The translations under genes and the position numbers were made by a program. Source: Macrobrachium rosenbergii (taxonomy: Eukaryota > Arthropoda > Malacostraca > Decapoda > Palaemonidae). Taken from it: a DNA stretch of 64,000 nucleotides. Below the pieces are notes generated by a model, which was not told the DNA's origin, did no database searches, and saw only the letters and a list, made by a program, of their open reading frames with translations. The DNA lies in NCBI RefSeq assembly GCF_040412425.1, contig NC_089749.1, positions 36,799,570 through 36,863,569 of the forward strand, written 5' to 3'. Shown in pieces: positions 49,162-59,136 of the stretch (within the stretch, counting starts at the first letter, position 1; each line of letters starts with the position of its first letter).

Positions 49162-49490
49162 TGTGAGGCTTCAAGAAAAGTCAGAGGTAAAAGACTGATT
49201 CTTTATTATTCACGACAGGTGTTTATAAGACAAAAAGCAGATGGAAAGAGACCCCCCCCTGTGGCATCCATACAGGATTTGTGTTTTTTAGCAAGCATAA
49301 AAATACATACAACATTTGTTACATGACATATAAAAGGTAGATATACATATATGCAGAAAGGCTGTACAATGATGAATAAGATGAGGTACACAAAGAATCT
49401 GAAATAAAGACAGGTAAAATACATGACGTTATTAATGTACATCTGAAAGGGAGAAACAAGGAAAGAGAGGCGTGATTTGACGCTCTTACA
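49162..49490 (-). mobile_element. gypsy lineage 2: 5' LTR
   Basis: On the minus strand it starts TGTAAGAGCGTCAAATCACG at 49490 and ends ...TTCTTGAAGCCTCACA at about 49162. It contains AATAAAGAATCAG near its end. It matches the LTR at 59766-60086 (TGTAAAGGTGTCAAACGCC...TTCTTGAACCTTCACA). A TTGACCCCGGATCAGGG primer-site-like region follows. Confidence 0.75.
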
Positions 49491-50243
49491 TGGCCATCAA
49501 GGGAGGTATAAGCTGATACCGACTCCCAGCTGCAAATCACTGTCCTAACTGGTGAGCTTACTGAAATAATAATTTTGTTTTATTCTTCTTCTTCTTCTTC
49601 TTCGTTTAACGTGCCTTTTCCCATTTTTTATATAGGGTAAGCATGATGCCTTCTTTTGAAAGACTTTGATTTGGCGTTGGGGTAGACCATAGCCTCGATC
49701 GGCTGCCCTGCCTGACATCGCTTAGACCCCGGTAGTGCATGTGTACATGTATCGTACCAAATCCCCAGCTCCCTTTCTCCCAGCAGCGAGGAGAGTTGAG
49801 CGGTTAGGTCGATTGACATAACCATAAAATAAAACGTTAAAGTTTTCTGTAACTACTTTATATGGCATCATACATTCCAAGTGTTTATGAGAGGGTGAAT
49901 CTTACCTGGCCGCCCTGTGTGTGTGTGTGTACGAATCCACGCACGCTATACCTACTCTATACCTACAACAAAAGCTCTCATATTTCACGGGCGATCGATT
50001 AGTGTTCCATCGGTTAAAAGAATATGCACCTGTGTGCCTTCTTTTCTCTAACGCTTACTTTTATGGGTCTCACTTTAGAGAGGGCCAACCTACTGCCCAA
50101 CTCTTGACATGAATGTGTGAAAATATGCACAAGTAATTCAATATATTTCAATGATTTTGCAATGATTTTATGAGTGCAAATTAATATTTTTTATGTAAGT
50201 AATAGTTGTTTGAAGTGACAGATCAGTGAATAATATATTGATT
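49491..50243. other. unassigned DNA
   Basis: The block at about 49600-49835 (GACTTTGATTTGGCGTTGGG, GGTCGATTGACATAACC) looks like a dispersed repeat, but no ends were found. Nothing coding. Confidence 0.3.
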
Positions 50244-50393
50244 GGTAGATCTAAGCCGGCTGTCCGCACGGTGAGCTGGCCTATGGCAGTTGACGTTTTT
50301 CCATAGAACTTTACCTGCTGAACAAGAATTCAAGGTAATATATTGGCAGCCAAAAGTAATTGAGCTGTAATTTACCTTAGAAATGTAGCCAAC

Positions 50394-50463
50394 GGTAAGA
50401 GGGACCTGTTGGGAATCTGGGTTTTGGGTGGGTGAAAACACTTTCGAGAATAGCTAACGGTAA
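50394..50463 (+). repeat. duplicated flank of the gypsy insertion site
   Basis: AACGGTAAGAGGGACCTGTT, GGGAATCTGGGTTTTGGGTG here is repeated after the 3' LTR as GGGGGACCCGTTGGGAATCC, AGGGTTCTGGGTGGGG (55600-55637). The LTR element sits in the second unit of what was a tandem repeat. Confidence 0.7.
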
Positions 50464-50467
50464 GGGG

Positions 50468-50894
50468 TGTAAAGTCACCACATCGACGTTAGCGGAGTGC
50501 TTCAAAGGCATCATTAATTAAGTCTCCGCTGAGCAAGTTTTCTTTGGTGACTTCCCATGTTCTTCGCGCTCAATTCATCACGCCTAACGTGCCAGGTCAC
50601 ACATTTTCTACCATTTCAACTTTATATGTATTTGTCCAACTGTCACAAATTATGTATCATACGTTTCTTTATTCGCAGGCATCAAGACTGTATCCATATT
50701 GGAGTTCTGTATGTTTTTATATTGTAAATTGTACTTGTTCGCTGTATATTATTGTTAGTTATTTTTTACCTCAGGTCACGCTCAATGTCATTGTCTTCCA
50801 CGGTTCGGCGCCAGTCGGCCGCTATATAAACTGCCTGAATCTGTAATAAACCAGCAGTAACTTTTACCTGCTCGTTTCTTTTGCACCTCTTACA
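50468..50894 (+). mobile_element. gypsy lineage 1: 5' LTR (427 bp)
   Basis: TGTAAAGTCACCACATCGAC ... CACCTCTTACA, with TG...CA ends and the same length as the 3' LTR. About 28 mismatches to the 3' LTR by eye (about 93% identity). Preceded by GGGG and followed by GTGGTGACCGCCCGG as the primer-site region. Confidence 0.93.
50823..50830 (+). promoter_or_regulatory. TATA box in 5' LTR
   Basis: TATATAAA, 15 bases before a possible poly(A) signal AATAAA (50845-50850). The 3' LTR has both at 55528 and 55550. Confidence 0.6.
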
Positions 50895-51126
50895 GTGGTG
50901 ACCGCCCGGAGTATCCCAGAGCCATTAGCGAACTGACACGGCGACTCAGTCTTGGCTCCAGGAACACTCCAATGCTCTTAGTGGCCTAAACACGGCGCCA
51001 TAACCAGCGTTTGAGCGTGCTGACTCTCGTCGGCAAACCCACCAGCGCCACTAATGGACCCACACGGCGCACGAAAGTGCGTTCTGACGCGAGTACCCCA
51101 CTCCAGTAAGAGGGCAGAGAGCGAGC

Positions 51127-52068
51127 ATGGACGCGGGCATCCCCTCCTTCATGCAGTTAACCACGGACCTCACGGACTCGGAGGTCTACCTTCCTCCCAC
51201 CGCACCCGCGCCTGTCCCCGCACCGAGGCCCTCCCGCACCTCTACACCTATGCCAGCGCCCCGAACACTCCATGGCCCGGCAACACAGTCGTGGGCCGCC
51301 CTGACCTTAAAGTTGCCACCTTTTATACAGGGGAACCCAACAATGTGGCTGTGTAGGGTCGAGAGCCACTTCAGGGTGGCGCACCTGACGGACGAAATCC
51401 TGCAGGCCGAAACGGTCCTCAACGCCCTTCCGGAGGAGGTATACAGAAAACTCGCCTCTCAGGTGCCCGACACACACCCCCTCACATGCAACGTTGCAAA
51501 GATCCCCCTCGAAACGTGCTCCCTACCTATCGCCGAGCGGGCCGCCCGTGCTATCGACCTCGCCGTCAACCCACGGCATGACCTCAACGCAAGAGACGCA
51601 TGGAGCATGGTCGAGGACCTTCTTTCACTACCAGATTTTGATGGCACGAAAGAGCGGCAGGAAATAAGTCTGTCGTGGGAGATCTTCCTTCACCAGCTCC
51701 TCCCGGAGGTCCGCACCCAGATTCCTCACCCCTACACCATGCCTCTCGACGACCTCATAGAAATGGCGCAGCACTTCACTGAGTGCATGAAGGCCACACA
51801 GCGGCTAAAAGCGCCCACACAGTCGGTTAGCTCCGTCCAGCCGGAAGAAGAAATGGAGCAGGGCGTCAACGCCGTCGCCAGGAGGCGTCCACCGCCCCAA
51901 AACAAATGGAGTTCCCCGGGCCTCTGCCGCTACCACAAGTGGTTCGGCAAAGACGCCCGAAACTGCCTGCCGCCCTGCTCGTTCGCCCGTTCAAAAAACG
52001 GGGGTGGCGGCGGCCAGCAGGACAAATCGCCATGGCAACCAAAAAACCCAGGGGCCCGGAACCAGTAG
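51127..52068 (+). CDS. gag: gypsy lineage 1: Gag
   Basis: An open frame of 313 residues, starting MDAGIPSFMQ, in the position of Gag. LKLPPFIQGNPTMWLCRVES and HFRVAHLTDE...LPEEVYRKL at about residues 57-105 form the capsid-like start shared with the minus-strand copies at 48626 and 63263. Near the C-terminus, LCRYHKWFGKDARNCLPPCS (about 267-286) is the Cys/His cluster of this gypsy clade, followed by a basic Gly-rich tail. The frame is intact. The protease lies in the -1 frame just downstream and overlaps the end of gag, which suggests -1 frameshifting. Compared with related copies a segment around residues 120-140 looks altered. Confidence 0.85.
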   Translation: MDAGIPSFMQLTTDLTDSEVYLPPTAPAPVPAPRPSRTSTPMPAPRTLHGPATQSWAALTLKLPPFIQGNPTMWLCRVESHFRVAHLTDEILQAETVLNALPEEVYRKLASQVPDTHPLTCNVAKIPLETCSLPIAERAARAIDLAVNPRHDLNARDAWSMVEDLLSLPDFDGTKERQEISLSWEIFLHQLLPEVRTQIPHPYTMPLDDLIEMAQHFTECMKATQRLKAPTQSVSSVQPEEEMEQGVNAVARRRPPPQNKWSSPGLCRYHKWFGKDARNCLPPCSFARSKNGGGGGQQDKSPWQPKNPGARNQ

Positions 52069-52602
52069 GCTTCTACGTCCGCGACACCGTCTCCGGCAGG
52101 ATGATGCTGGTCGAAACAGGGGCCTTTAGATCGATCTTCCTGGCATCCAGGGAGGACCGCAACCAGAAACCAGACCCGGCCGCCTTCCTGACGGCCGCCA
52201 ACGGAACCCCATCCTCTCCTACGGCACCAGGCCCCTGTCGATCTCCATCCTTGGCCAGAGTTCATCGTCGCGGACGTAGGAACCCCGCTCCTGGGGGCAG
52301 ACTTCCTAGCGCACTTCGGCCTGCTAGTCGACGTGGGGCGTAAGCGCCTCCTCGATACTGACTCCTGCCGATCTCTCCCATTAACAGCGGGACCCAAGGC
52401 ACCCACCATCAGCTCCGTCGCCCCCACCAGTACGCACACCTGCTGACAGATTTCCCAAGTGTTCAAGCCCGAACTTCGACAAGTCCCGGGGCCCAGCCAA
52501 ACATGGCATATACCACCACATAACAACTAAAGGCCCCCCGACACACGCGAAGTTCCAAAGACTTCCCCCACCCTTCAGGAGGCGAAGAAGGCACTCGCAG
52601 AG
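52020..52602 (+). pseudogene. gypsy lineage 1: protease region, broken
   Basis: In the -1 frame relative to gag, VGFYVRDTVSGRMMLVETGA opens an aspartic protease. The catalytic motif should be DTG but reads ETG here. The flap-side motif GTPLLGADFLAHFGLLVDVG follows near 52275-52340 in another frame, and a stop lies near 52443. At least two frame changes occur between 52200 and 52450. The protease is therefore inactive by two criteria, and pol is cut off from gag. Confidence 0.75.
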
Positions 52603-54693
52603 ATGGAGCGGATGGGAATCTGCAGAAAGGCCTCCAGCCCGTGGGCCTCCCCCCTCCACATGGTGCAGAAACCGGACAGCTCCTGGAGACCTTGCGGTGA
52701 CTACAGACGTCTCAACATTGCAACGGAGCCCGACCACTACCCCTTGCCCAACATGCAAGACCTCACGGCCTCCTTTCACGGAGCCAAGGTATTCACTAAA
52801 TTGGACCTTCTTAAATCATACTTTCAGGTACCTGTTGCACCAGAGGATATACCAAAGACCGCCATCATCACGCCGTTCGGGTCCTACGTGTTCGCCTTCT
52901 CCACCTTCAGATTGAGGAATGCCGGGGCGACCTTCCAGCGGCTCATGGACAGCATCCTCGGGGACCTGAAATTCTGCGTCTGCTACGTTGATGACATCCT
53001 CATATTTTCCAGGTCTCACAGTGAACACCAACAGCACATCCGGGCAGTCCTGTGGCGCCTCCAGGAGAATGGCCTCGTCGTCCGTTTTGACAAGTGCACC
53101 TTCGGCGTCCAGAAAGCAGACTTCCTGGGCCACGAGGTATCTCCGGCAGGCATCTGCCCACTCACATCAAAAGTAGCAGCCGTAACCAGGTTCCCAACGC
53201 CCACCTCTGTCAAGGCCGTCCAGGAATTCCTGGGGATGGTGAACTTCTACAGGCGGTTCATCCCCGGGATCGCACACACCACGGCCCCCCTGATGGAAGT
53301 TCTCAAAGGCCAACCAAAGTCCTTGTCTTCGGGACCCAGCCAGCAGCAGGCCTTCTCCCTGACGAATGCCGCCCTCGCCGAGGCAACCGCCTTGGCACAC
53401 CAAGATCCCAAGGCCCCTCTCCAGCTAACAACGGATGCCAGTAACGTCGCCTGTGGTGCTGTCCTGGAGCAGGTCATCAACGGCGCCCCCCAGCCCATCG
53501 CCTTCTTCAGCAAGAAATTCAATCCCGCAGAGACCCACTACAGCACCTTCGACAGGGAACTCTGCACGATGTACTGCACAGTCCGGCACTTCAAGTTCCT
53601 CCTGGAGGGGACACCCTTCACAATCTTCACGGACCACCAGCCATTGGTTCACGCCTTCACTAAGCAGGTGGACGCATGGTCTTCCAGGCAGCAGCGCCAC
53701 CTCTCAGCCATAGCCGAATTCACCTGCTCCGTCAGGTACCTCCCTGGCAGGAAAAATACTGTAGCAGACGCCCTCTCCAGAGTTGAGTTGAACGCAGTAA
53801 ACTACCAAGACCTCGCCAGAGAACGGGCCGCTGACCCAGAAACCCCAGCCTACCGCACCGCCATCACGTCCCTTAAGTGGCGGGACGTGACCCTCGCCCC
53901 CAGAGGCCCAAGTCTCCTCTGCGACATCAGTACGGGTCAGCCCCGCCCCTTGGTTCCAGCCTCACACTGCAGCCAGGTATTCGACATAATTCACGGCCTC
54001 TCGCATCCCTCTGGCAGAACTACGGCCAAGCTGCTCTCAAAAAAGTTTGTCTGGCATGGGGTACAGAAGGACGTCACGTCCTGGGCGAAACAGTGCCTGC
54101 AGTGCCAAACCAGCAAGGTGGGACATCACACGCAGTCCGGGGTAGGCGAGTTCCTGCAGCCAGAGCGCTGCTTCGGCCACATTCATGTCGACGTCGTCGG
54201 GCCCCTTCCCCCATCAGGCGGGTCCAGATACCTCCTGACGGTGGTAGACCGTTCGACAAGGTGGACCGAAGCCACACCTATGCAAGAAGCCACCGCCAGT
54301 GCGCGTGCTGAGGCCCTGCTTTCCAGTTGGGTTAGCCGCTTCGGCGTCCCGGACCACATCACAACAGACAGGGGCCCTGCCTTCCTGTCCGAATTGTGGT
54401 CCGCCCTGGCTCAACTACTGGGGACCACGCATCACACCACCACGGCGTACAACCCGGCGGCCAACGGCCTGGTCGAACGGTTCCACAGGTCCCTAAAAGC
54501 GTCCCTCATGGCCCGCTGCACCGCCGAGGACTGGAAACATCAGCTGCCGTGGGTCCTCCTCAGGTTTGAGAACCGCCCCCAGAGCCGACGGCACCCCGTC
54601 CGCAGCCGAAAAAACCTACGGGGAACCCCTTGTGGTACCGGGCGAGCTTGTGACAGAAGATCGCCACACCCCCTCACTGCAGAGGCTCCGTGA
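52603..54693 (+). CDS. pol: gypsy lineage 1: Pol (RT, RNase H, integrase core)
   Basis: A 696-codon open frame. The reverse transcriptase active site is Tyr128-Val-Asp130-Asp131. RNase H carries TTDASNVACGAVLE from about residue 276. The integrase has an HHCC zinc finger (His at about 467 to C-x2-C at about 497). Its D-D-E core is at Asp530, Asp589 and Glu625, with the classic 35 residues between the last two. All of these residues are present. The frame is lost by one base near 54556-54560, and the true C-terminus continues in the next entry. No chromodomain is seen. The upstream RT N-terminus begins before the first ATG (about 52500). The element sits inside the Merlin-type transposon. Confidence 0.88.
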   Translation: MERMGICRKASSPWASPLHMVQKPDSSWRPCGDYRRLNIATEPDHYPLPNMQDLTASFHGAKVFTKLDLLKSYFQVPVAPEDIPKTAIITPFGSYVFAFSTFRLRNAGATFQRLMDSILGDLKFCVCYVDDILIFSRSHSEHQQHIRAVLWRLQENGLVVRFDKCTFGVQKADFLGHEVSPAGICPLTSKVAAVTRFPTPTSVKAVQEFLGMVNFYRRFIPGIAHTTAPLMEVLKGQPKSLSSGPSQQQAFSLTNAALAEATALAHQDPKAPLQLTTDASNVACGAVLEQVINGAPQPIAFFSKKFNPAETHYSTFDRELCTMYCTVRHFKFLLEGTPFTIFTDHQPLVHAFTKQVDAWSSRQQRHLSAIAEFTCSVRYLPGRKNTVADALSRVELNAVNYQDLARERAADPETPAYRTAITSLKWRDVTLAPRGPSLLCDISTGQPRPLVPASHCSQVFDIIHGLSHPSGRTTAKLLSKKFVWHGVQKDVTSWAKQCLQCQTSKVGHHTQSGVGEFLQPERCFGHIHVDVVGPLPPSGGSRYLLTVVDRSTRWTEATPMQEATASARAEALLSSWVSRFGVPDHITTDRGPAFLSELWSALAQLLGTTHHTTTAYNPAANGLVERFHRSLKASLMARCTAEDWKHQLPWVLLRFENRPQSRRHPVRSRKNLRGTPCGTGRACDRRSPHPLTAEAP

Positions 54694-55138
54694 TGTGGCA
54701 GGCAAGTTTGCCCCTTGCAAGCGCAAGTACACCGGCAGGTCGGCCACCTTCACACCGCCAGAGCTGTCATCTGCCACCCACGTCTTCATCAGAGTCGACG
54801 CCGTCCGCCCGCCACTGACCAGGCCCTACAGGGGCCTCTTCCGCGTGCTGGAGTGGAACAGCAAGGCGTTCCTGCTGCCACTCCCTGGGAGGAACGACTG
54901 GGTTTCAATAGACCGCTTAAAGCCCGCCTTCCTGCAGGAGAGCACCGGCGTCACCGCAGCACCTTCCCTGCCCAGCCGCCCTTCGCCATGCCCAGGCCCC
55001 CGCAAATGGCGGGCGCGCGGCCGTCCCAGGAAGGTCCTGCCCGCACCAGCAACCCAGCACCCTCATGCGTGGGTGGCCCCTCCGTTGTCTTCGAGAAGCC
55101 GTGGTACCCTTCAGCACCCCAGCAGATACACAGAGTAG
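54556..55138 (+). pseudogene. gypsy lineage 1: integrase C-terminus after frameshift
   Basis: LRTAPRADGTPSAAEKTYGE continues the integrase in a shifted frame. Then come a basic region with CKRKYTGRSAT, THVFIRVDAVRPPLTRPYRG and the C-terminal DWVSIDRLKPAFLQ. The same ending is found in gypsy lineage 2 at about 60370. A polypurine tract (GGGGGGGAG, about 55161-55168) follows just before the 3' LTR. Confidence 0.8.
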
Positions 55139-55172
55139 TCAGACATGTCCCACGTCTTTGGGGGGGAGTATT

Positions 55173-55599
55173 TGTAAAGTCACCACATCGACGTCAGCAG
55201 AGTGCTTCGAAGGTGTCATTAATTAAGTCTCCGCTGAGCAAGTTTTCTTTGGTGACTTCCCGCTTTCTTCACACTCAATTCGTCACGCCTAACGTGCCAG
55301 GTCACGCATTTTCTACCATTTCAACTTTATATGTATTTGTCCAACTGTCATTAATCATGTATCGTATGTTTCTTTATTCGCAGGCATCAAGACTGTATCC
55401 ATATTGAAGCTCTATACGTTTTTGTATTGTAAATTGTACTTGTTCGCCGTATATTATTGTTAATTGTTTTTGACCTCAGGTCACGCCCAATGTCATTGTC
55501 TTCCACGGTTCGCCGCCAGTCGGCCGCTATATAAACTGCCTGAATCTGTAATAAACCAGCAGTAACTTTTACCTGCTCGTTTCTTTTGCACCTCTTACA
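55173..55599 (+). mobile_element. gypsy lineage 1: 3' LTR (427 bp)
   Basis: TGTAAAGTCACCACATCGAC ... CCTCTTACA, the same length as the 5' LTR. Preceded by the polypurine tract and followed by GGGG, which matches the GGGG before the 5' LTR as a likely 4-base target duplication. TATA box 55528-55535, AATAAA 55550-55555. Confidence 0.93.
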
Positions 55600-56441
55600 G
55601 GGGGACCCGTTGGGAATCCAGGGTTCTGGGTGGGGTAAATAACTTGGGAAAAGGTTTGGGCACCTTACTGTTGTGTTTCCTGTTACATATGCCATTTGGA
55701 ACACAAAAAACCAGCGTAAAAAAAGGCCGAATAAATGGACAACGGGAGCTGTTCCAAAGGCACTTTTCACACGTGTCGATTTACAGGGGAGCTTTCGGTT
55801 CACCCAATGCCCCTAACTTAGAGAAAAGTTGGCGGGTGTTTTGGGGGGTGGGCGTACTAAACCAATCACGTTGTAATATTACCCCAAATTACATTTCACC
55901 AGGGTGGAGAATTTGGGGGATACATGCACTCAGTTACGTGTATTCCTTTTTCTCAACTGTTTTATGACCGTTTCCTATCCGTTGTGGCTTGTGCCTGTAA
56001 CCTTCTTCTAGTACTTTTCAGTTCACATATATATTGACGTCTCCTCGCAACATGATTTTACCTTAAATAACTTACGAAACTACCTTATATATGTCGGCAG
56101 ACAACTGAAGCATGTATATGGGGTAGGAGGAGAAGGGTCTTTAGGACGTTTCGCTACCACTTTCTCTCAGTGAGTTGACAGAAACCTTTCTTTTTATAAT
56201 TTTTGTAAGTCTTGTGGCTGGCGCGTGCAGCGCAACATTACCGCTTGCCAGAGCATACGAGCTTGCAAGATTATTCTAAAAATGCAGATAAGGCACGCAG
56301 CACTGTTCTGCCACCCCCAGCACTGGAAGCCGAAATACAATTTTACCACCCCCCCCTTCCATCCTTCCTACCCTGCTCTGCATGGTCCACCGGTAGACCG
56401 GCCTCCCATAGTTCACTGACACTCACTCACCTGGTAGCACG
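55600..56441. other. Merlin-type element, 5' non-coding part
   Basis: Lies between the gypsy insertion and the transposase start. Probably promoter and 5' UTR of the transposase; no TATA box stood out. Confidence 0.4.
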
Positions 56442-57653
56442 ATGGCTGACTGCAACCCTGGAACCTCTCGCCCCTCCGAGCCGGTTGACTGCAACCCTGG
56501 ATCCTCTCGCAACTCCGAGCCTGTTACTAGAGGGAATTTGCCCAGAACATGTGTTAACTGTTACCTGAGCTACAAGGACTTCTCGGTATATTACTTGGGC
56601 AATTATGAACGGCTCATACAGTTTTGCCAGGACCACGGTCTTTTGCGGAAACAGGCCTTTTGCCCTCACTGTGGCAAGGAGTGCAGGCTTGACCTGCAAA
56701 AGAAGGCATTCAGGTAAGTTGGTTACAACTTACTTTTTGATTTTTATACCTAACAGCAATGCAGTTTTCAAATCTAAAGTTGGCTAAACAATTCCTTAAA
56801 CAGCTATACCGTACTATTAGCTATGTATGTTCACAATATTTTCAAGTTTTGAGGGTTGTAACGAGTCATTTGCTTTCTTCTTTTAATTTCAGGTGCGACA
56901 GGTCGTATGCCCCAAGCCATAAGAAAGCGAAGAAGAGGTGAGCTACTATCTGTCGCTGTTTAAGGGCACATGGTTTTCTGGGTCCCTCGTGGATGTTGAG
57001 ACTGTCCTCTTCTTTTGTTACATATATGTTAGTGATTTTTTTAATTACAGGATTGTGAGGACAGAACTAGGTTTAAGTGACGTAGCTATTAATGACTGGT
57101 CCAGCTACTCTAGAGAAGTAAGTTTTTTTTAGGTTTTATTTTTTCAGTGGTTGGTTGTATTATCATCCTTTAGTTACTTCCCTAACCAATTTTTTCATTT
57201 CAGGTCCTAGTACATTGGTGTATCCGGCAGAACAAACAAATAGGTGGTCCCGGTACAACTGTCGAGATTGACGAAGCGAAGTTTGGCAAGCGAAAGTACA
57301 ACGTAGGCAGGGTTGTCGAAGGCCAGTGGGTTTTTGGCGGTGTCTGCAGGCAGACCAGGGAATTTTTCGTGGTGCCTGTTGACAACAGGAGCAGCGCGAC
57401 TTTGCTTGCCGTCATCAAGGACCACATTGTACTGGGGACCACTGTTGTTTCTGATTGCTGGAAAGCTTATGATTGCTTGAAGGACGAAGGCTACGTTCAC
57501 TTAACCGTCAACCACTCCATGAACTTTGTGGACCCAGTAACCGGTGCCCATACAAACACTATTGAGAGGAGGTGGAGGGAACTTCGTGAGACGACGCCTA
57601 GATACGGCCGTAGGAGGTACAACTTCGTCGGATACTTGGCCGTAGCCGCGTAG
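56442..57653 (+). CDS. Merlin/ISXO2-type transposase (4 exons)
   Basis: Exons 56442-56713, 56893-56937, 57051-57117 and 57204-57653, all with GT/AG borders, give 277 residues. The start MADCNPGTSRPSEPV contains a doubled DCNPG motif. Cys pairs CVNC and CPHCGKEC form the usual zinc-binding head, followed by a basic KKAKKR. The ISXO2-like catalytic domain has VEIDEAKFGKRKYN (Asp151), VVSDCWKAYDC (Asp212) and HTNTIERRWRE (Glu249), a D-D-E triad with 36 residues between the last two. These enzymes cut and paste elements with 8-9 bp duplications. A stop comes early: the conserved tail (YFKIHFEDPKTRLHAF, then AAAELYPP) continues at 57656 in another frame. It is therefore either truncated or recently frameshifted. 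Confidence 0.85.
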
Positions 57654-57744
57654 CGTACTTCAAAATTCATTTTGAAGACCCAAAGACGAGGTTGCACGCA
57701 TTCGTAAAGGCAGCGGCTGAGTTGTACCCTCCACCCCTTTAAGG
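57654..57744 (+). pseudogene. frameshifted tail of the Merlin/ISXO2 transposase
   Basis: In the +2 frame from the stop at 57651-57653, the sequence encodes YFKIHFEDPKTRLHAFVKAA and then AELYPPPL before TAA. This is the usual C-terminal ending of the family, so one base has been lost or gained just before 57656. Confidence 0.7.
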
Positions 57745-58039
57745 TAAGGTTCCTAAACCATTCTTTATTATTAGTTAGGTCAACTGTGTTTTGGTGTTAC
57801 TGAGTTATAGTGTTTTCTATATGGAAGTGTGTTTTTGGGTAACTGTTATTTACCGCTACGTCTTTACGTAAGTCCTACGTCACTTTACCAACTCGTACTT
57901 TCTGTGCAGTACAGTAACCCCATCTTCCCCCCCCCTCCCCTGGTGAACATATGGCTCCCTAGTGGTTACGTAATCCAAGATGGCGGCGTTGTTTACCTGT
58001 TAAGTTTCTTCACCCTGGTCGCAAGCAATGAATAATATC

Positions 58040-58322
58040 CAGTTGAGCTAGGCTATGGTAATTGACGTTTTTCTGTGTTGTTTTGCTTGCTTTACATGAG
58101 TTTAGGGCAACATTTGCTGGTAGGCCGCTGCTAAGCTGTAATTTACCCTTGAGCTGTATGCAACCCACACTACAGATGTGCAGTTTTCAAGGGTCAATTA
58201 CATTTTAGTTACAGCCGACCGCCAAAATTTTATTTTAAATTCTTGTTCAGCACGTCAAACAACATAGGAAAACGTCAATTGCCATAGGCTAGCTCACTAC
58301 GGACAGCCGGCTTAGAATTACC
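58040..58322. repeat. subterminal palindrome at the Merlin right end
   Basis: GAGCTAGGCTATGGTAATTG at 58045 and its inverted partner (GCCATAGGCTAGCTC, 58281-58295), with GACGTTTTTC and GCTGTAATTTACCC further in, make a fold-back of about 110-bp arms. Confidence 0.75.
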
Positions 58323-58330
58323 TATTGATC

Positions 58331-58751
58331 TTATTTAATTTCTGGATGATATTTTGGCGATGGCCATGCACTCAGTTGACAAGCAATACCATACATAGTT
58401 TTCTAAATTCAAATTGATCAACGCTGTGTGAGAATTTTATAACAGGCTGAAATGAGTAGCCTACATCCACACAGACATAAAACTCTCTGGATTTACCGAA
58501 AATATTTACTTTTCATTAAATGATATCTGATGATTTATTATATAATATAATCTTGTAAATTCTTGTAATTAACTAAATTTTAATTGTTCAAGTATTTTTT
58601 TTTAGCTTTTCATAGGAATTCATATCGGATATCACTGGCATTAATTACATTATATTTTCATAAGCCTGATATTTGAAAAAATCTCCATCACTTTCATAAC
58701 ACTGATACATTCAGTCAATGAAAGAATGCCAAGTTGCTTGCAATGAATGTT

Positions 58752-58800
<49 letters not shown>

Positions 58801-59130
58801 ATGCGCACCGTAAGAACAGCGGCCACTAGTTTTTCTTTTTAGCGCAGCTACTGCCAAACTGCGAATCTCCTCAGAGAGAAATATTACGATCTTTGTGTGC
58901 TGTATAAAGTACATATTTTGTATAGGTTTAGGTTGAAAAGATAAAAGAAAACACATTTTTTTCCCTTGAGCTTCCTTACAATGAAGAATACTCTGGGAGA
59001 TTATACGTTTGAAAACAGTGTTAAAATGTTTTGATACTTTTGGCCTAGGCAGCATAGGTACTGTAATTTCCGCACTGTTTTCAGGGGGCAAAGGTGAACG
59101 TGGATATTTGGTGGGTGGCAAACCTATTTA
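58331..59130. other. unassigned DNA with a (TG)n(AG)n tract
   Basis: A (TG)n run (58751-58774) is followed by (GA)n (58775-58800). Nothing coding recognised. Confidence 0.5.
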
Positions 59131-59136
59131 GCCTAC

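Larger units (their letters stand above)
50244..58322 (+). mobile_element. Merlin/ISXO2-type DNA transposon (interrupted by a gypsy element)
   Basis: The left end (50244) GGTAGATCTAAGCCGGCTGT continues CCG...GAGCTGGCCTATGGCAGTTG. The inverted right end (58322) reads GGTAATTCTAAGCCGGCTGT, then GAGCTAGCCTATGGCAATTG. The arms are similar for about 140 bp. Flanks TATTGATT (50236-50243) and TATTGATC (58323-58330) are a near-perfect 8-bp target duplication, as expected for Merlin. Without the 5.1-kb gypsy insertion the element would be about 2.9 kb. It encodes the spliced transposase at 56442-57653. The right end also contains a second inverted copy of the terminal sequence (58040-58150). Confidence 0.75.

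Noticed and set aside
51186..51647. Minus-strand open frames opposite gag and pol of the gypsy element
   Set aside because: They are shadows of the GC-rich coding strand; no domain is seen on the minus strand.
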